Shown: positions 35,095 through 45,729 of the stretch, piece by piece
How the letters are laid out: each line of letters starts with the position of its first letter
How positions within the stretch are numbered: the stretch's first letter is position 1
From: Lytechinus pictus
Lineage: Eukaryota > Echinodermata > Echinoidea > Temnopleuroida > Toxopneustidae
Assembly (NCBI RefSeq): GCF_037042905.1
Contig: NC_087253.1
Span: forward strand, 12,009,001-12,073,000
Length of the DNA stretch: 64,000 nt
Direction of reading: 5' to 3'
Program-made: the position numbers and the translations under genes
The notes under the pieces: model-generated
What the model saw: only the letters and a program-made list of their open reading frames with translations
Database searches by the model: none
What the model was told of the DNA's origin: nothing

Positions 35095-37228
35095 TAGGAG
35101 TGGGCTATAAATGGGTGATTTTGGGTTTTACTGTGCCAACAGTTTTTTTGTATTCCTTTTACTTTATCTCAACATGACATGATATTTTTTGTCTCCTGTC
35201 CGAGAAAAGTGTGCCGGGCCAAAATCCAAAATGGCCGCCAAAACCCCCCAAAATTACTGTTTTGGCTACAACTTCTTTATTTGGTGGTCTCTCTTTCTGG
35301 TTTTGGTGTCTATCCATATGTCTTTTGGGGTAGGTAATTTGTTTTTCCTAAAATTAGTACCATTATTTGTAGAGCTATAAGGTGATTTTACTTAAATTTA
35401 CTAATTTTTAGACCCTTTTTCCAGCCTATAATTATGTTTCATTGTCTCATGGTTCTTGGATATTAGACGATACCAGTTGACCAGTAGTAAGCAGCTTCAT
35501 GTAGATATAGAGCTTCTATATCGTTAAAATGGGGCTGACGGATATTTGCGAAATATATCTTATCAAATAAAAGAAAATGTAATTTGTCCATAGGGGCTGT
35601 GTGGTATACAATATACTGTACATACTACACTGCATATATCCATGCATTGACCACCATGACATAGTAAGTCCTGTATATAAACTATAGTGTCATAGAAGTG
35701 AGCTCCTGAGGTTTAGAATTAGATTGTGACTTGTGAATTTGATTGCTTGTTAGCTGATATACATGATGGAAATATGTAACCCGATGAGAAACATAAATTG
35801 CACATACAGTGTAAACATCATGTACATGTACATGTACGCACATTACATTTTTAGCCATATCCTCTTCATTTGGAGGCTTGTTTTTACCTGGTTGTGTCTT
35901 TGTTAATGTTGTCAGTTAACTACCATGGTAACGCTTATCAACGGCCAATCAGAATCAAGGATTCCATGCAAGTTACAATTGAATGGAAAAGTTACCAAAA
36001 TGGTAACAGAATAGCCACAGTGTAAATGCCATAATGTGGGGTTGACTATAATCCATTCCCCTTCCCCCCCTGAATGAGCATATTTGACAAAACATGTCTT
36101 CAATTTCTGAGACAAAACATACAGTATCTTCAATTTCTGAAGCATCTAATTCAAGAGGTAATTTCTATGACACTATAGTACCTGTAGACCTTGCCATGGT
36201 GGTCAATGCATGGACATACATGTTGACATGTTGACATGCTTGAACTACCTTCCATTTCTAATGTTAATTAATGCACATGCCTTACCTGTTGCTCTGCTAG
36301 ACAAAATCACTCAAGCTCTTTATACATGTACCAATGTTACGTAATTGCGACCAGTTTACTCTGTTATTCAAATGAACTTATCTTCTAATGCCTACATTTC
36401 TTCTCCCTCTTCTCCATCTGCGTTTCTTTTTCTACTCTTAACTTTCTTATTTATATGCAATTACATATGATGTCATTACAGTACGTAACTTGTTATTTAT
36501 TTGTATCTGGCGACCCCAACTCAAGCTCTGCTTTCCGGGTTTTCGCCTCCTTCAAAATTGTGTCGAAATATATACTGTATTCGTTACTATGTCAAATATT
36601 ATTTTGTATCTGTTTGAAGGAAATAAATGTGATTTTCAATCAATCAATCAATACATGTATGCAGTGCATACATGTACTGTACATGCATTGTATACTGTAC
36701 GGCCCCTATGGATAAATAACCTTTTTTTATTTAATAAGATATATTTCGTAAATATCCGTAGAACCCAAAATAGAGGAATAAGAGCGATATAGCATATGGA
36801 ACTACTTGCTATTGTGGAACTCGTATCGTCCAATATCCAAGAACCACAAGACGATGAAACCTAATTTTGGGCTGAAAAATGGGTCTAAAAATGTGTAAAT
36901 TTAGGTAAAATAACCATTTAACTCTACAAATAATAGTTTTTAAGTACTAATTTCAGGTAAAACAGATTGCCTGCCCCCCCCCCCCCCGAAAACATGAATA
37001 GACACCAAAACCAGAGAAAAAGACCACCAAATAAAGAGGTTGTGGCCTAAACTGATTTTGGGGGTTTTGGCGGCCATTTTAGATTTTGGCCCGGCACACT
37101 TTTTTCTCGGACCCTAGAAAAAAATATTGTCATTTCATGTTGAGATACATTACAAAGAATAGATAAAAACTGTTGCCGTATTAAATTGACAAAAAAAGTA
37201 TTTTCGACCCATGTATAGCCCACTCCTA
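35095..37228. mobile_element. 2.1 kb palindromic element with 7-bp target duplication
   Basis: The left arm starts taggagtgggctataaatgg and the right arm ends with the complement (ccatgtatagcccactccta). Complementarity continues through ggccgccaaaacccc, a C run, and tccatgcattgaccacc (about 35640 against 36205). The right arm is broken by a LINE tail (about 36430-36655). Flanks are ttaccag (35088-35094 and 37229-37235). No transposase frame was seen. Confidence 0.75.
36430..36655 (+). mobile_element. LINE 3' tail inside the palindrome
   Basis: Ends tttgaaggaaataaatgtga then (tcaa)n, the short tandem terminus usual for CR1-clade elements. It lacks a mate in the left arm of the palindrome, so it inserted later. 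Confidence 0.6.
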
Positions 37229-37559
37229 TTACCAGTTATTTTCATGTAAAGCTTGGTTTGTTCAGAGCTATTACCATGTTTATTAGTGATAACTCTTCAA
37301 TTTGCAAGAGGGCCCAGTTGCATAGAGGTTTGTGATGAATTGCAAATATGAAAGGCCCACTCTCATTGGTTCTTGGTCAGTGTTTTGAACAAAATGCGCA
37401 TGTTACGATGATATTGATTGGTTGTCATTTTGGGATTGATTGCAACCCATTATGTCAATGATTATATCACTGAACTATTGGCCTTTTCAGTGTGGCCAAA
37501 CCATTTTTGTTGTAATGCATATGGACTGTATATTGGTATTCTTTTGTAGACTTTGCAAT

Positions 37560-37866
37560 AAATTGAATACAATTTTTTTTTCCTTAGATATTGGATTGTG
37601 GTGTTTACCAGGGATATTATAGGAGGAAGAGAGCAAGAGAGAAATGGGAAGATGGAAAGAGAGACTGGGAAGGGGGGGGGGTGAGGAAGAGAACAGAATA
37701 TTGGGGGAGGAAAGAAAGTGTTGGGCAAGCAGAAAAAAAACAAAGAAATGAAACCGGAATATAATTTCATCAAGAAGAGAAGAAAAGAAAGAGAAGGTGA
37801 AAGTTGAAGGACAGACTGAGGGCAAATAGCGAATATTCAATCTTGGGCCATGTGCCCCCCCCCCCC

Positions 37867-37898
<32 letters not shown>

Positions 37899-38560
37899 AG
37901 AAATATGAAAAAGAAGAGATGAAACAAATTCAAAAAGAGAGAGAAATGAGGGAGAGTTGAAGAGTATTTAATGGGGGCCCCAAGCAGAGAAAAGGGAAGG
38001 AAAAGAAAACAGGAGATGGGAGGGAGAGAGGTTAGAAGAAATAACATAGAAATAAAAAGGAAAAGAGATTTTATTAAGACAGAAGTGAAGGTGAAAAATG
38101 AGAAGCAGAGAAGTAATATTTGGACAACCATCTATCTTTAGAAGGTGAAAGATGAATGACAGATTGAGAGCAAATAAATAATATTCAATCTTGGGTCATG
38201 TGCCCCCCCCAAAAAAAAAAAACCAAAGTGATGCAACTTCAAACAGAAAGGGAGGAGAAGAGAGTAGAATAGAGTATTTCAAACATGTACCAATTGGGGA
38301 AAAGATAAATGGGAGGAAGCTGTTGAAAAGAAATGGGAGATGAAAGATATAGTGAAATGGAGATAAAAACAGGGATTGAAGGAAGACGAATAATGAAACG
38401 ATACAGGTCGAGATTGAACTAAATTAGTAGCAATAATATACTAAGCATAATGTTTGTACAGCTCATAAGAAGACAAATCAGACACTGGGAGAATAATTTC
38501 AATTACAAAATATCCTTTTCTGTTTTATTTGAGAAATGACCAAAGATGATAATTTACAGA
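37560..38560. repeat. Purine-rich tract with 350-bp tandem duplication
   Basis: About 1 kb of A/G-rich plus strand. The block gaaggtgaaagttgaaggac through cttgggccatgtg and a C-then-A homopolymer (37793-37897) recurs as gaaggtgaaagatgaatgac at 38142-38222. Long Phe/Ser-rich minus-strand frames here are by-products of the composition. Confidence 0.7.
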
Positions 38561-38814
38561 GCAATTACAAACATTTACATTTTACAATACACCTTTACAT
38601 AAAATGACAGGATGGCAAAACAGTTTAAACATTAGTAAAGGGGAATATGTGACCAGAATAATACACTTTTTTTAAAAACTTTATACAAATGCTTAACACA
38701 TTTTTTGGGGAGAAATCAAGAATATAAACAAGAAATTAATGGTCAACATCAAAATAATCTCAAGGTGTCTTCAGTATACATACAAAAAATGTTCTCTTTA
38801 CAATGTGAGGAGCT

Positions 38815-39365
38815 TTGAAACAGCCCAATGGATTCCTGAGACAGCCCAAGAGATTCCTGAGACAGCCCAAGGGATTCCTGATACAGCCCAAGAGGTTCCT
38901 GAGACAGCCCAAGGGATTCCTGAGACACCCCAAGAGATTCATGAGACAGTACAATGGATTCCTGATACAGCCCAAGAGATTCCTGAGACAGCCCAAGGGA
39001 TTCCTGAGACAGCCCAAGGGATTCCTGATACAGCCCAAGAGATTCCTGAGACAGCCCAAGAGATTCCTGAGACAGCCAAAGAGATTCCTGATACAGCACA
39101 AGAGATTCTTGAGACAGCCCAAGATATTCCTGAGACAGCCCAAGGGATTCCTGATACAGCCCAAGAGATTCCTGAGACAGCCCAAGGGATTCCTGAGACA
39201 CCCCAAGAGATTCCTGAGACACCCCAAGAGATTCCTGAGACAGCCCAAGGGATTCCTGAGACACCCCAAGGGATTCCTGAGACACCCCAAGAGATTCCTG
39301 AGACAGCCCAGGAAATTCATGACACAGCCCAAGGGATTCTGAGACCACCCAAGGGATTCCTGAGA
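38815..39365. repeat. 21-bp minisatellite, about 26 copies
   Basis: The unit attcctgagacagcccaaggg recurs with variants (gaga/gata, gcc/acc, ggg/gag). Because 21 is divisible by three and the unit lacks stops, most frames on both strands are open. The plus frame at 38739-39452 reads IPETAQG/IPDTAQE/IPETPQE heptads flanked by unrelated sequence. No start context, splice border or conserved flank supports expression, so I call it a repeat and not a gene. Confidence 0.85.
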
Positions 39366-39657
39366 CTTATTATTATTTTCTTCTCTCTCCATCTCTATTT
39401 TTCTCTTTCTTTCTCCTCTCTCTTCCCTATTCTTTCTCTAACTCTTCTTTAAATGTACAAAGGAATACACCGGTACATGTGGACAGCATTTGACTTTTAT
39501 AAAATCGTATAAAATATTGATACTGGTGTTGTAGTACAAAATACATTTCATTTCAGGTCCATGACTATTTTTTTCACACCCAAGTTACACAAGAGAGTGG
39601 AAGAGTAGAGTCAAACATTGTCAGCTCCATTTATTACCTGAATTCCATCTAAATGCA

Positions 39658-41080
39658 TTAACTCTTTGCGCGCCAGCCGCCACAGACAGAATCACTCTAA
39701 CGCTACATTAATTTCAAGGTGCAACCTTAAGAGGGGATTTGCATGGACTATGCTAGTATATTTCTAGACGATTTCAGTTGAATTCTATTCTCTGATGTAT
39801 TGTACTATCCTGCGCGCAAAACCGAGAACCTGTCCACCCCAAAAAAATTGTCAAGAACAGTTCCTCCACGCTGACGTCATTCCGTCAGATTTCAGTAATA
39901 GGAATAACGACAATTTTCTGTGAGGACAATATATCTTCTCAAGTGTACATGTACCTACTGGATATGGAATGAGCGTGGTGTTTCAAGTTGCCTCAACCTG
40001 CGTTGACTTTATGAACAACGTTCAGGAAGAAACAGATTCCGGAAAGAATTTTGAGATTGTCATTATGCCCCTTAAAGCATTGATTAAGGACCAGCTTGAT
40101 GGGGCTGCACAGTTGGAAGTTGCTGCAGCAGACATCAGTGGGGACTAACCGATGAGCTTCGCCAGCAGTTGTCACGTGGTAAGCAGCTGTCTCTGCTGAC
40201 AACATCTCCTGAGTCTTTGACAGGAGAGAAAAATCAGAATTTCTAAAGTTGGACTGTGTTCAGCAGCATCTCTGTGGAGTTTTCGTAACCATGGTAAACT
40301 AGTAATGAAATCAATCGGTTTCTTTAAATCTGCACACCAGCTGACATCATTAGATTTAAAGTTGTAAAAAAAGAAAATGATATGGTCAACTTGGAGAGCT
40401 GCAATCAATTCTTCCAAGGTCTCTCATCTCTTTGTCCAAATTTACCATACAAACACCGAGCAGGGCATCCAAGATGCAATTGCAACAGACATGGGCAACA
40501 ACCCAGAAGGAAACATCCGGATATTAATAGCAACTATTGCATTTGGCATGGGGGTGAATGTCAAAGAAACAGAAGCTGCAATCATGGCCGGACGGCTGTC
40601 TGAGCTTGATGACTATCTGCAGATGGCAGGAAGGATTAGGACAGATGGGAAGCAGAGTGTATGCCTGACATTGAGCGACCCTGGACACATTGTCGGTAGA
40701 GGAATTTTGAAAGCAATGGAAAGGCTTCTGCTAAGAATCGAATGCATGAAAAAGCACAATTTTTTCGGGCGGACAGGTTCTCGGTATTGCGCGCTCACTC
40801 GGCTTGGGCGTACGTATGGGATAGTGCAATGTGTTGGAGAATATAATTCGATTGAAATCGTCTTCAACTCACAATAGCTTTTGATTTATTTAATTATTCT
40901 ACAGAAAAGCTTTTCTGTGGACACAGTACAATGCGATGCTCACATCACTATTGTGTACTGTATGTGTGTATGAACAATACACTTAATGCACTCTGTGTAC
41001 TGAGAATAGAATGCGACTCGAGTCGAACATGGCTGTCTGCTGCATTTGACTCGAGTCAAATAAAGCAGGCAAAGAGTTAA
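39658..41080. mobile_element. TTAA-flanked element with short inverted termini
   Basis: The left boundary cattaactctttgc and the right boundary gcaaagagttaatg are a 14-bp perfect inverted pair that includes TTAA at each side (39658-39661, 41077-41080), as in piggyBac- or Kolobok-type insertions. Inner ends carry gactcgagtcaaat repeats on the right. Cargo is a decayed RecQ-like helicase; no transposase was recognised. Confidence 0.55.
39965..40877 (+). pseudogene. Decayed RecQ-like superfamily 2 helicase fragment
   Basis: The first block (about 40050-40215) reads IVIMPLKALIKDQLDGA, then after a frame change TDELRQQLSRGKQ and LLTTSPESLT, matching the RecQ motif Ia-II region. The second block (40440-40700) reads IRILIATIAFGMGVNVKE and LDDYLQMAGRIRTDGK, the motif V-VI region (usual form YxQExGRxGRDG). 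The segment between them, including the DEAH box, is missing, and at least one frameshift is present, so it is non-functional. RecQ enzymes unwind 3'-5'; here it is cargo or debris within the TTAA element. Confidence 0.75.
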
Positions 41081-41698
41081 TGTATTTAAGATTCATGAGT
41101 ACCATTATCAATAACATAGAATATGAACAGTGACTTGATTTGTTAGGAAAGACACTTTTATATTTATTTGGCAGAAATATTTAAGTAGCAAACTGAAGCA
41201 ATAAACTCAAAACTTTAAAAAGTGATCTCTCGTTAATCTTTGACATCTTTTCATCAAACTTCACCAATAATTTAATCTATTTCTTCTGCTTTTATTGAAA
41301 AAAAAATCAACTAAGAGCGAATTTCTACTTTAAACAAAGCATAGGGATTCAAATCCCACAATAAGCTAACCCCCACTGGCAAGGCACTAATCTGAATTTG
41401 CCACTCTCCAACCAGAATTTAAATGGGTACCCAGAATTGATGATGGATGCAAAGGGAAAGAGGAAAAAAAATCATACCAGTAAGTGGCGCCTATAGTTTC
41501 ACTCTGCTATGCAGGCGAGACAAAAACAGGGGCATGTCTTAATTTTCTCCCACTTCTACCTTTTGCTTTTAATATCCTACTTTTGTCCTAAATTCAGCTC
41601 CACCTGAATTTAGCTCTTGTTTTTCTCCTTTTTCACTATAGTACTTACAATTAAATGCCTATTGACCACATCAAAGCTGGAAATCAGAGCCCGTACAT
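41081..41698. other. No gene seen
   Basis: AT-rich sequence with a fragment of the tctcgcctgcat family terminus near 41503-41523. No supportable frame. Confidence 0.6.
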
Positions 41699-42403
41699 AT
41701 TTTAGAATTGATTTTCTATCAACTTCAACATATTTTTTTGTAGGTGCCGTCAGAAAGATCTCAAATGGAGAATACATGGCCACAAATATATTATATGAAA
41801 CGGGGGAGGTGCTGCGCAATGCACCGTATAGGCCCGGTGGGGCAAACTATTTTAAGGTTAGTAGATATATCTGTATGTTTTCATTTTACATTTCCGTCAT
41901 ATGAACTCTGGTGAAGACATTATCATGGTTATTTGGTTTCTAAATAAAAATAAAAACATGGCGAAACATCCTAAGGTTTTAAATGATACATATATGATGG
42001 AAAATGTCAAACATGTATGTTTTAGAATTTATTTTCTATCAACTTCAACATATTTTTTTTAGTGCTGTCAGAAAGATCTCAAATGGAGAATACAAGGCAA
42101 CAGATATATTATATTAAATGGGGGAGGTGCTGCGTAATGCAAGACATCAGCCCGGTGAAGCCAACTATGTTAAGGTTAGTACATATATCTGTATGTTTTC
42201 ATTTTACATTTCCTTCATATGAAACTCTGGTGAAGACGTCATCATGGTTATTTGTTTTTAAAAGGAAATGAAAACATGGCGAAACATCCTAAGGTTTTAG
42301 ATGGTACGTATATGATGGAAAATGTCAAACATGTATGTTTGAGAATTGATTTTCTATCAACTTCAACATATTTGTTTTAGGTGCTCAAATGGAAAATACA
42401 AGG
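41699..42403 (+). repeat. Tandem ~320-bp units, each with an exon-like core
   Basis: Units start at about 41699, 42018 and 42338 (ttttagaattgattttctat). Each carries a pyrimidine tract and AG, then a core: copy 1 (41744-41856) codes AVRKISNGEYMATNILYETG and LRNAPYRPGGANYFK before AAG|GTTAGT. Copy 2 (42062-42175) has an internal stop (ILY then a stop). Copy 3 is cut at 42403 by a transposon and resumes at 44607. I do not recognise the product; the linkage to BEN-like sequence downstream suggests one ancestral gene. Confidence 0.6.
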
Positions 42404-44606
42404 CAGGGCTCTCACTTAACTTTTTTCTTTGGTTGCCAGCCGGGCAACCTATACCAATTTTTAGGTTGCCAAATGGCATTTTAGGTTGCCACAATGAAGT
42501 TCAGGTAATAACTGATGATTGTACACATAATGTGTGAACCATCGATAGCAAATCTTTCTAAATGTTGCATGTATTATTATTAAATGTAATAATTAACTGA
42601 AATTCAGAGAAATCATACAAGACCTTGTGAAACCTTTTGTTTTTAACCGGCTACTCCTTGATATAAATAAGCTCATGCCAAAGGGAGCATTCAAATTTTC
42701 ACAGAATCAATGAGCACGGGAGTGAGGCAAATTGTGTTTTCCTTCAGACAAATAACTACTAGAGAGGAAGGTATTTCAAGCTATTTTACTCCTGTGTTTA
42801 ATATAGTCAACTTATGAAAAGTATTAATCATAACATTATGTGATTTGCCAACCAATCAGTAAATAATTTCATGAAAACTTGGACCTGGCGTCTGCACCAT
42901 AGACTAAATGTGTTGCTCTGGAAAGCCAGCAGCAAACTTTCAGGTTGTCAAAATCAATTAATAAAATTAAAAATAAAAAAAATAAAAATTAAAGTTGGCT
43001 TGCACAGCTATTTTTGTATGAAGAATTAAATGAGTATTGTGATATTTGAATAGGTGTGTAATTTGGTATTTAATACAAACCATAGAATACAGTTTGCATA
43101 CACTAATTGTTGCTATGTCAGTCACATCTCTGACAAGCATTCAGGATGTGTAGAGCAGCCATTATTTAGGAAGTATAAAATTTGAATATATGTGAGCACA
43201 TGTACAAATGTATGTGTTAAGGCTGAAGGTCTATTTGCAATGTAATACATGTATATTTACTTTAGTTTGCACACTACTTGTTGCTATGTCTGTCAATCCT
43301 CTGACAATGTTCAGGTTGTCAATAAGCAGCCATTGTTTAAAAAGCATACATGTATGAAATTGGACTACATTATGTAATTTTCTTAACTCCCATTCGGTTA
43401 GAACCAGATTGTAAATATTTGATGCTATGTCTGTCAAGTCTCGAGCAAGCTCTGACACATTTCAACTTGTCAAGGAAAACTTCTCAATTTCTCATTGTCA
43501 GCCGACATGCATACATGGTTATGATCTAAGTTTGAAGAAGATTCCTCAAACGGACCTACAGTTGTCCAGAGAATGAGATATGTCCATATATACAGTAATG
43601 ACCTCTATGACCTTTGACCTTGTAACCTCAACGTCTACTCTACTCGGACAATGTCCATCTGATATGAATGTAGGAACCAAGTTTCAAGTATATCATTCAT
43701 TCGATTTTTTTTACATAGCTATATTTCCATGTATAGCAATATGACCTCTATGACCTTTGAACTCTATGACCTTAGACCTCATGATGCGCAAATATAATCA
43801 GATCATTGTCACTCCGATATGTACACATGATCCAAGTTCTTATTACAACTTGGCATTCAAAATATCCTCAATCTTCTTTAGAAATTGCCAGATTTTGAGT
43901 TGCTCATCAATATTCATGAATCTACATGAATAGGCAATCATGCCTCATGCATATTAATGAGTAAGATCACGCACGTTCATAAAATAGCAAGGAAAAATGA
44001 AAATATGTCAATTTTTCTGTCTTTAAAAAAATGAAGATGTAACAACTGCGCAAGTCAGTAAAGTTTAGTCCCGAAACCCTTTTCCACAATCTTGATCTGA
44101 TAATATATATTGACGGACAAACTGTTGCGCCCTCTACATTTTGTGCATAATCACTAACCATAACATAAGTGCTATATTGTTTCTACATAAACTTGCAACA
44201 GCCCCATTTCTTATGTCAAAGTTTTAAGCTGAACAGTTCTCACCGAGGACTTAGCCAAACTTAGACAGGCAGTTTATCTCAAACCTCAATGGCAGGCAAA
44301 GTTTTGGCTTCATGAGATCGCAAAGCACATGGCTAGATCGAGAAAATGTGCTTAGATTTGGGCGATCTTTCGGAGCTGAAACTTTGCGCCAATGCGGTCT
44401 TGAAAGATGTTTTTCCTGCTCCCGAAGTTGTGAACTTTGGACTGGAAAAGCATTACTGCTTGCCGCAAAATTTTATTCTCTTTGAGAAAAAAAATATCCG
44501 GGATTTTCTTGGTTGCCATCTGGGCAACCATGGCGGGACTTTTGGGTTGCCCGCCGGTAGTTTTGGTTGCCAATGGCACCCGGGCAACCGCTAATTTCGA
44601 GCCCTG
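42404..44606. mobile_element. 2.2 kb CAGGG...CCCTG transposon
   Basis: The termini cagggctctcacttaac and cgctaatttcgagccctg form short inverted repeats with ggttgcc-rich subtermini on both sides (ggttgccagccgggcaacc on the left, atctgggcaaccatggcggg on the right). caagg flanks both ends (42399-42403, 44607-44611), and removing one copy restores the exon-like sequence seen in its sisters. The interior (42500-44450) has no transposase frame, only A/T-rich sequence with repeated tgctatgtctgtcaa blocks. The termini resemble hAT elements, but the 5-bp duplication does not. Confidence 0.75.
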
Positions 44607-45138
44607 CAAGGCCACAAATATATTATATGAAATGGGGGAGGAGCTGCGAAATGCACCAAATCAGCCCGGTGAGGCCAACTACATGTATGTTAAGGTTAGT
44701 GAATAATCACTTTCACAAATGCTCTTGTTGTAACCCATCCACCAACCATGTCTTCTATAGAAATAAAACGTACAAAGAGAAGCATGAAATCATCAAGTTT
44801 GTAGAAGTAAACTCCACTCGGAAGAGGAAGGATGTGCATGATTGTAGGAAGCGGAAGTGTTAGACGTTGAACATGGAGATGTCGAAGGTAGCAGCCCAAG
44901 TGCGACATCATACCATGCAGGCAGACCATCCATGGTACCAAATGGGGGGGGGGGGGGTTATGAGTGGCCAGAGGGGGAGATGAGGAGAAGACAGAAGAGG
45001 AGAATGAAGAGGAGGAAGCAAAATGTATGGTGTCCCTGCTGAAGAGAGAGAGCGGTGGCATTCAGAACTATCAAACAGTCGATTGATTCTTACTGCAGGA
45101 ATAAGTACATGTACAGGGCCCTCATGAAAAAGTAAACA
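44607..45138 (+). pseudogene. Decayed exon copy 3 and BEN-like 3' end
   Basis: 44607-44696 completes exon-like copy 3 (ATNILYEMGEELRNAP, NYMYVK, then GTTAGT). After an intron-like gap, the stretch from 44755 codes a basic region (TYKEKHEIIKFVEV). From 45006 the sequence matches the terminal part of the downstream array (tatggtgtccctgctgaag to ctcatgaaaaagtaaac). This looks like the source locus from which the array units were amplified. The frames do not join, so it is probably non-functional. Confidence 0.5.
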
Positions 45139-45729
45139 TTAAAGGAGAATGAAACCCTTGAAACCAGCTGAATCCATATCAAAGAGAAAAATCAAAGAAA
45201 CATATTGTTGAAAGTTTGAGAAAGATTGAATGAATAATAAGAAATTTATGAGCATTTGAATATTGAGATCACTAGTGCCATGTAGATCCTCCCATCGGCA
45301 ATGCGACCAAGATCTGTGATGTCACACACGTACAACTCCGTCATTACTTTATTACTTATTTCACTTATATTCTCACTTTTATAGAGTCTATCACAAGGTG
45401 AGGTGTTCTCTTTATGAGATGACAAGTACAGAGGTTTCACAACATTATATCATTGATGAATCGTTTGTCATATGATTAGATGGAGCAAAAAGAGATGTTT
45501 TGGGGTATATTTTCAGTGTCCAAATGGGAGAGTTGTACGTGTGTGACATCACAGATCTTGGTCGCATTGCCAATGGGAGGATCTCCATAGCATTAGTGAT
45601 CTTGACATTCAAATGCTCATAACTCTTTTATTGCTAGTCCTATTTTACTCAAACTTTTGTTGATCTTATTCTTTGATTTTTCTGCTTTCACAAAAGCTAA
45701 CTTGCTCCAAGAGTTTCATTCTCCTTTAA
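45139..45729. repeat. Foldback MITE of about 590 bp (ttaaaggagaatgaaa)
   Basis: Same family as 16207-16796 but inverted: begins ttaaaggagaatgaaaccct and ends agagtttcattctcctttaa. It is inserted exactly at the edge of the BEN-like array, between agtaaaca and acacccaacc, which are contiguous (agtaaacacaaaacaccc) in other units. Confidence 0.8.

Noticed and set aside
35189-35380. Hydrophobic frame in the palindrome arm
   Set aside because: Lies in an inverted repeat arm with no counterpart frame preserved in the other arm.
37462-38131. Long Phe/Ser-rich minus-strand frames
   Set aside because: Reverse complement of a purine-rich tract with A and C homopolymers; no motif, no splice context.
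38815-39365. CRISPR-like array
   Set aside because: Units abut with no spacers, and the window is eukaryotic.
38739-39452. 237-codon frame as a protein gene
   Set aside because: 21-bp repeat open in several frames on both strands; flanks are unrelated low-complexity sequence.
44696-45061. 121-codon minus frame
   Set aside because: Reverse of decayed BEN-locus sequence containing a G run; no recognised domain.
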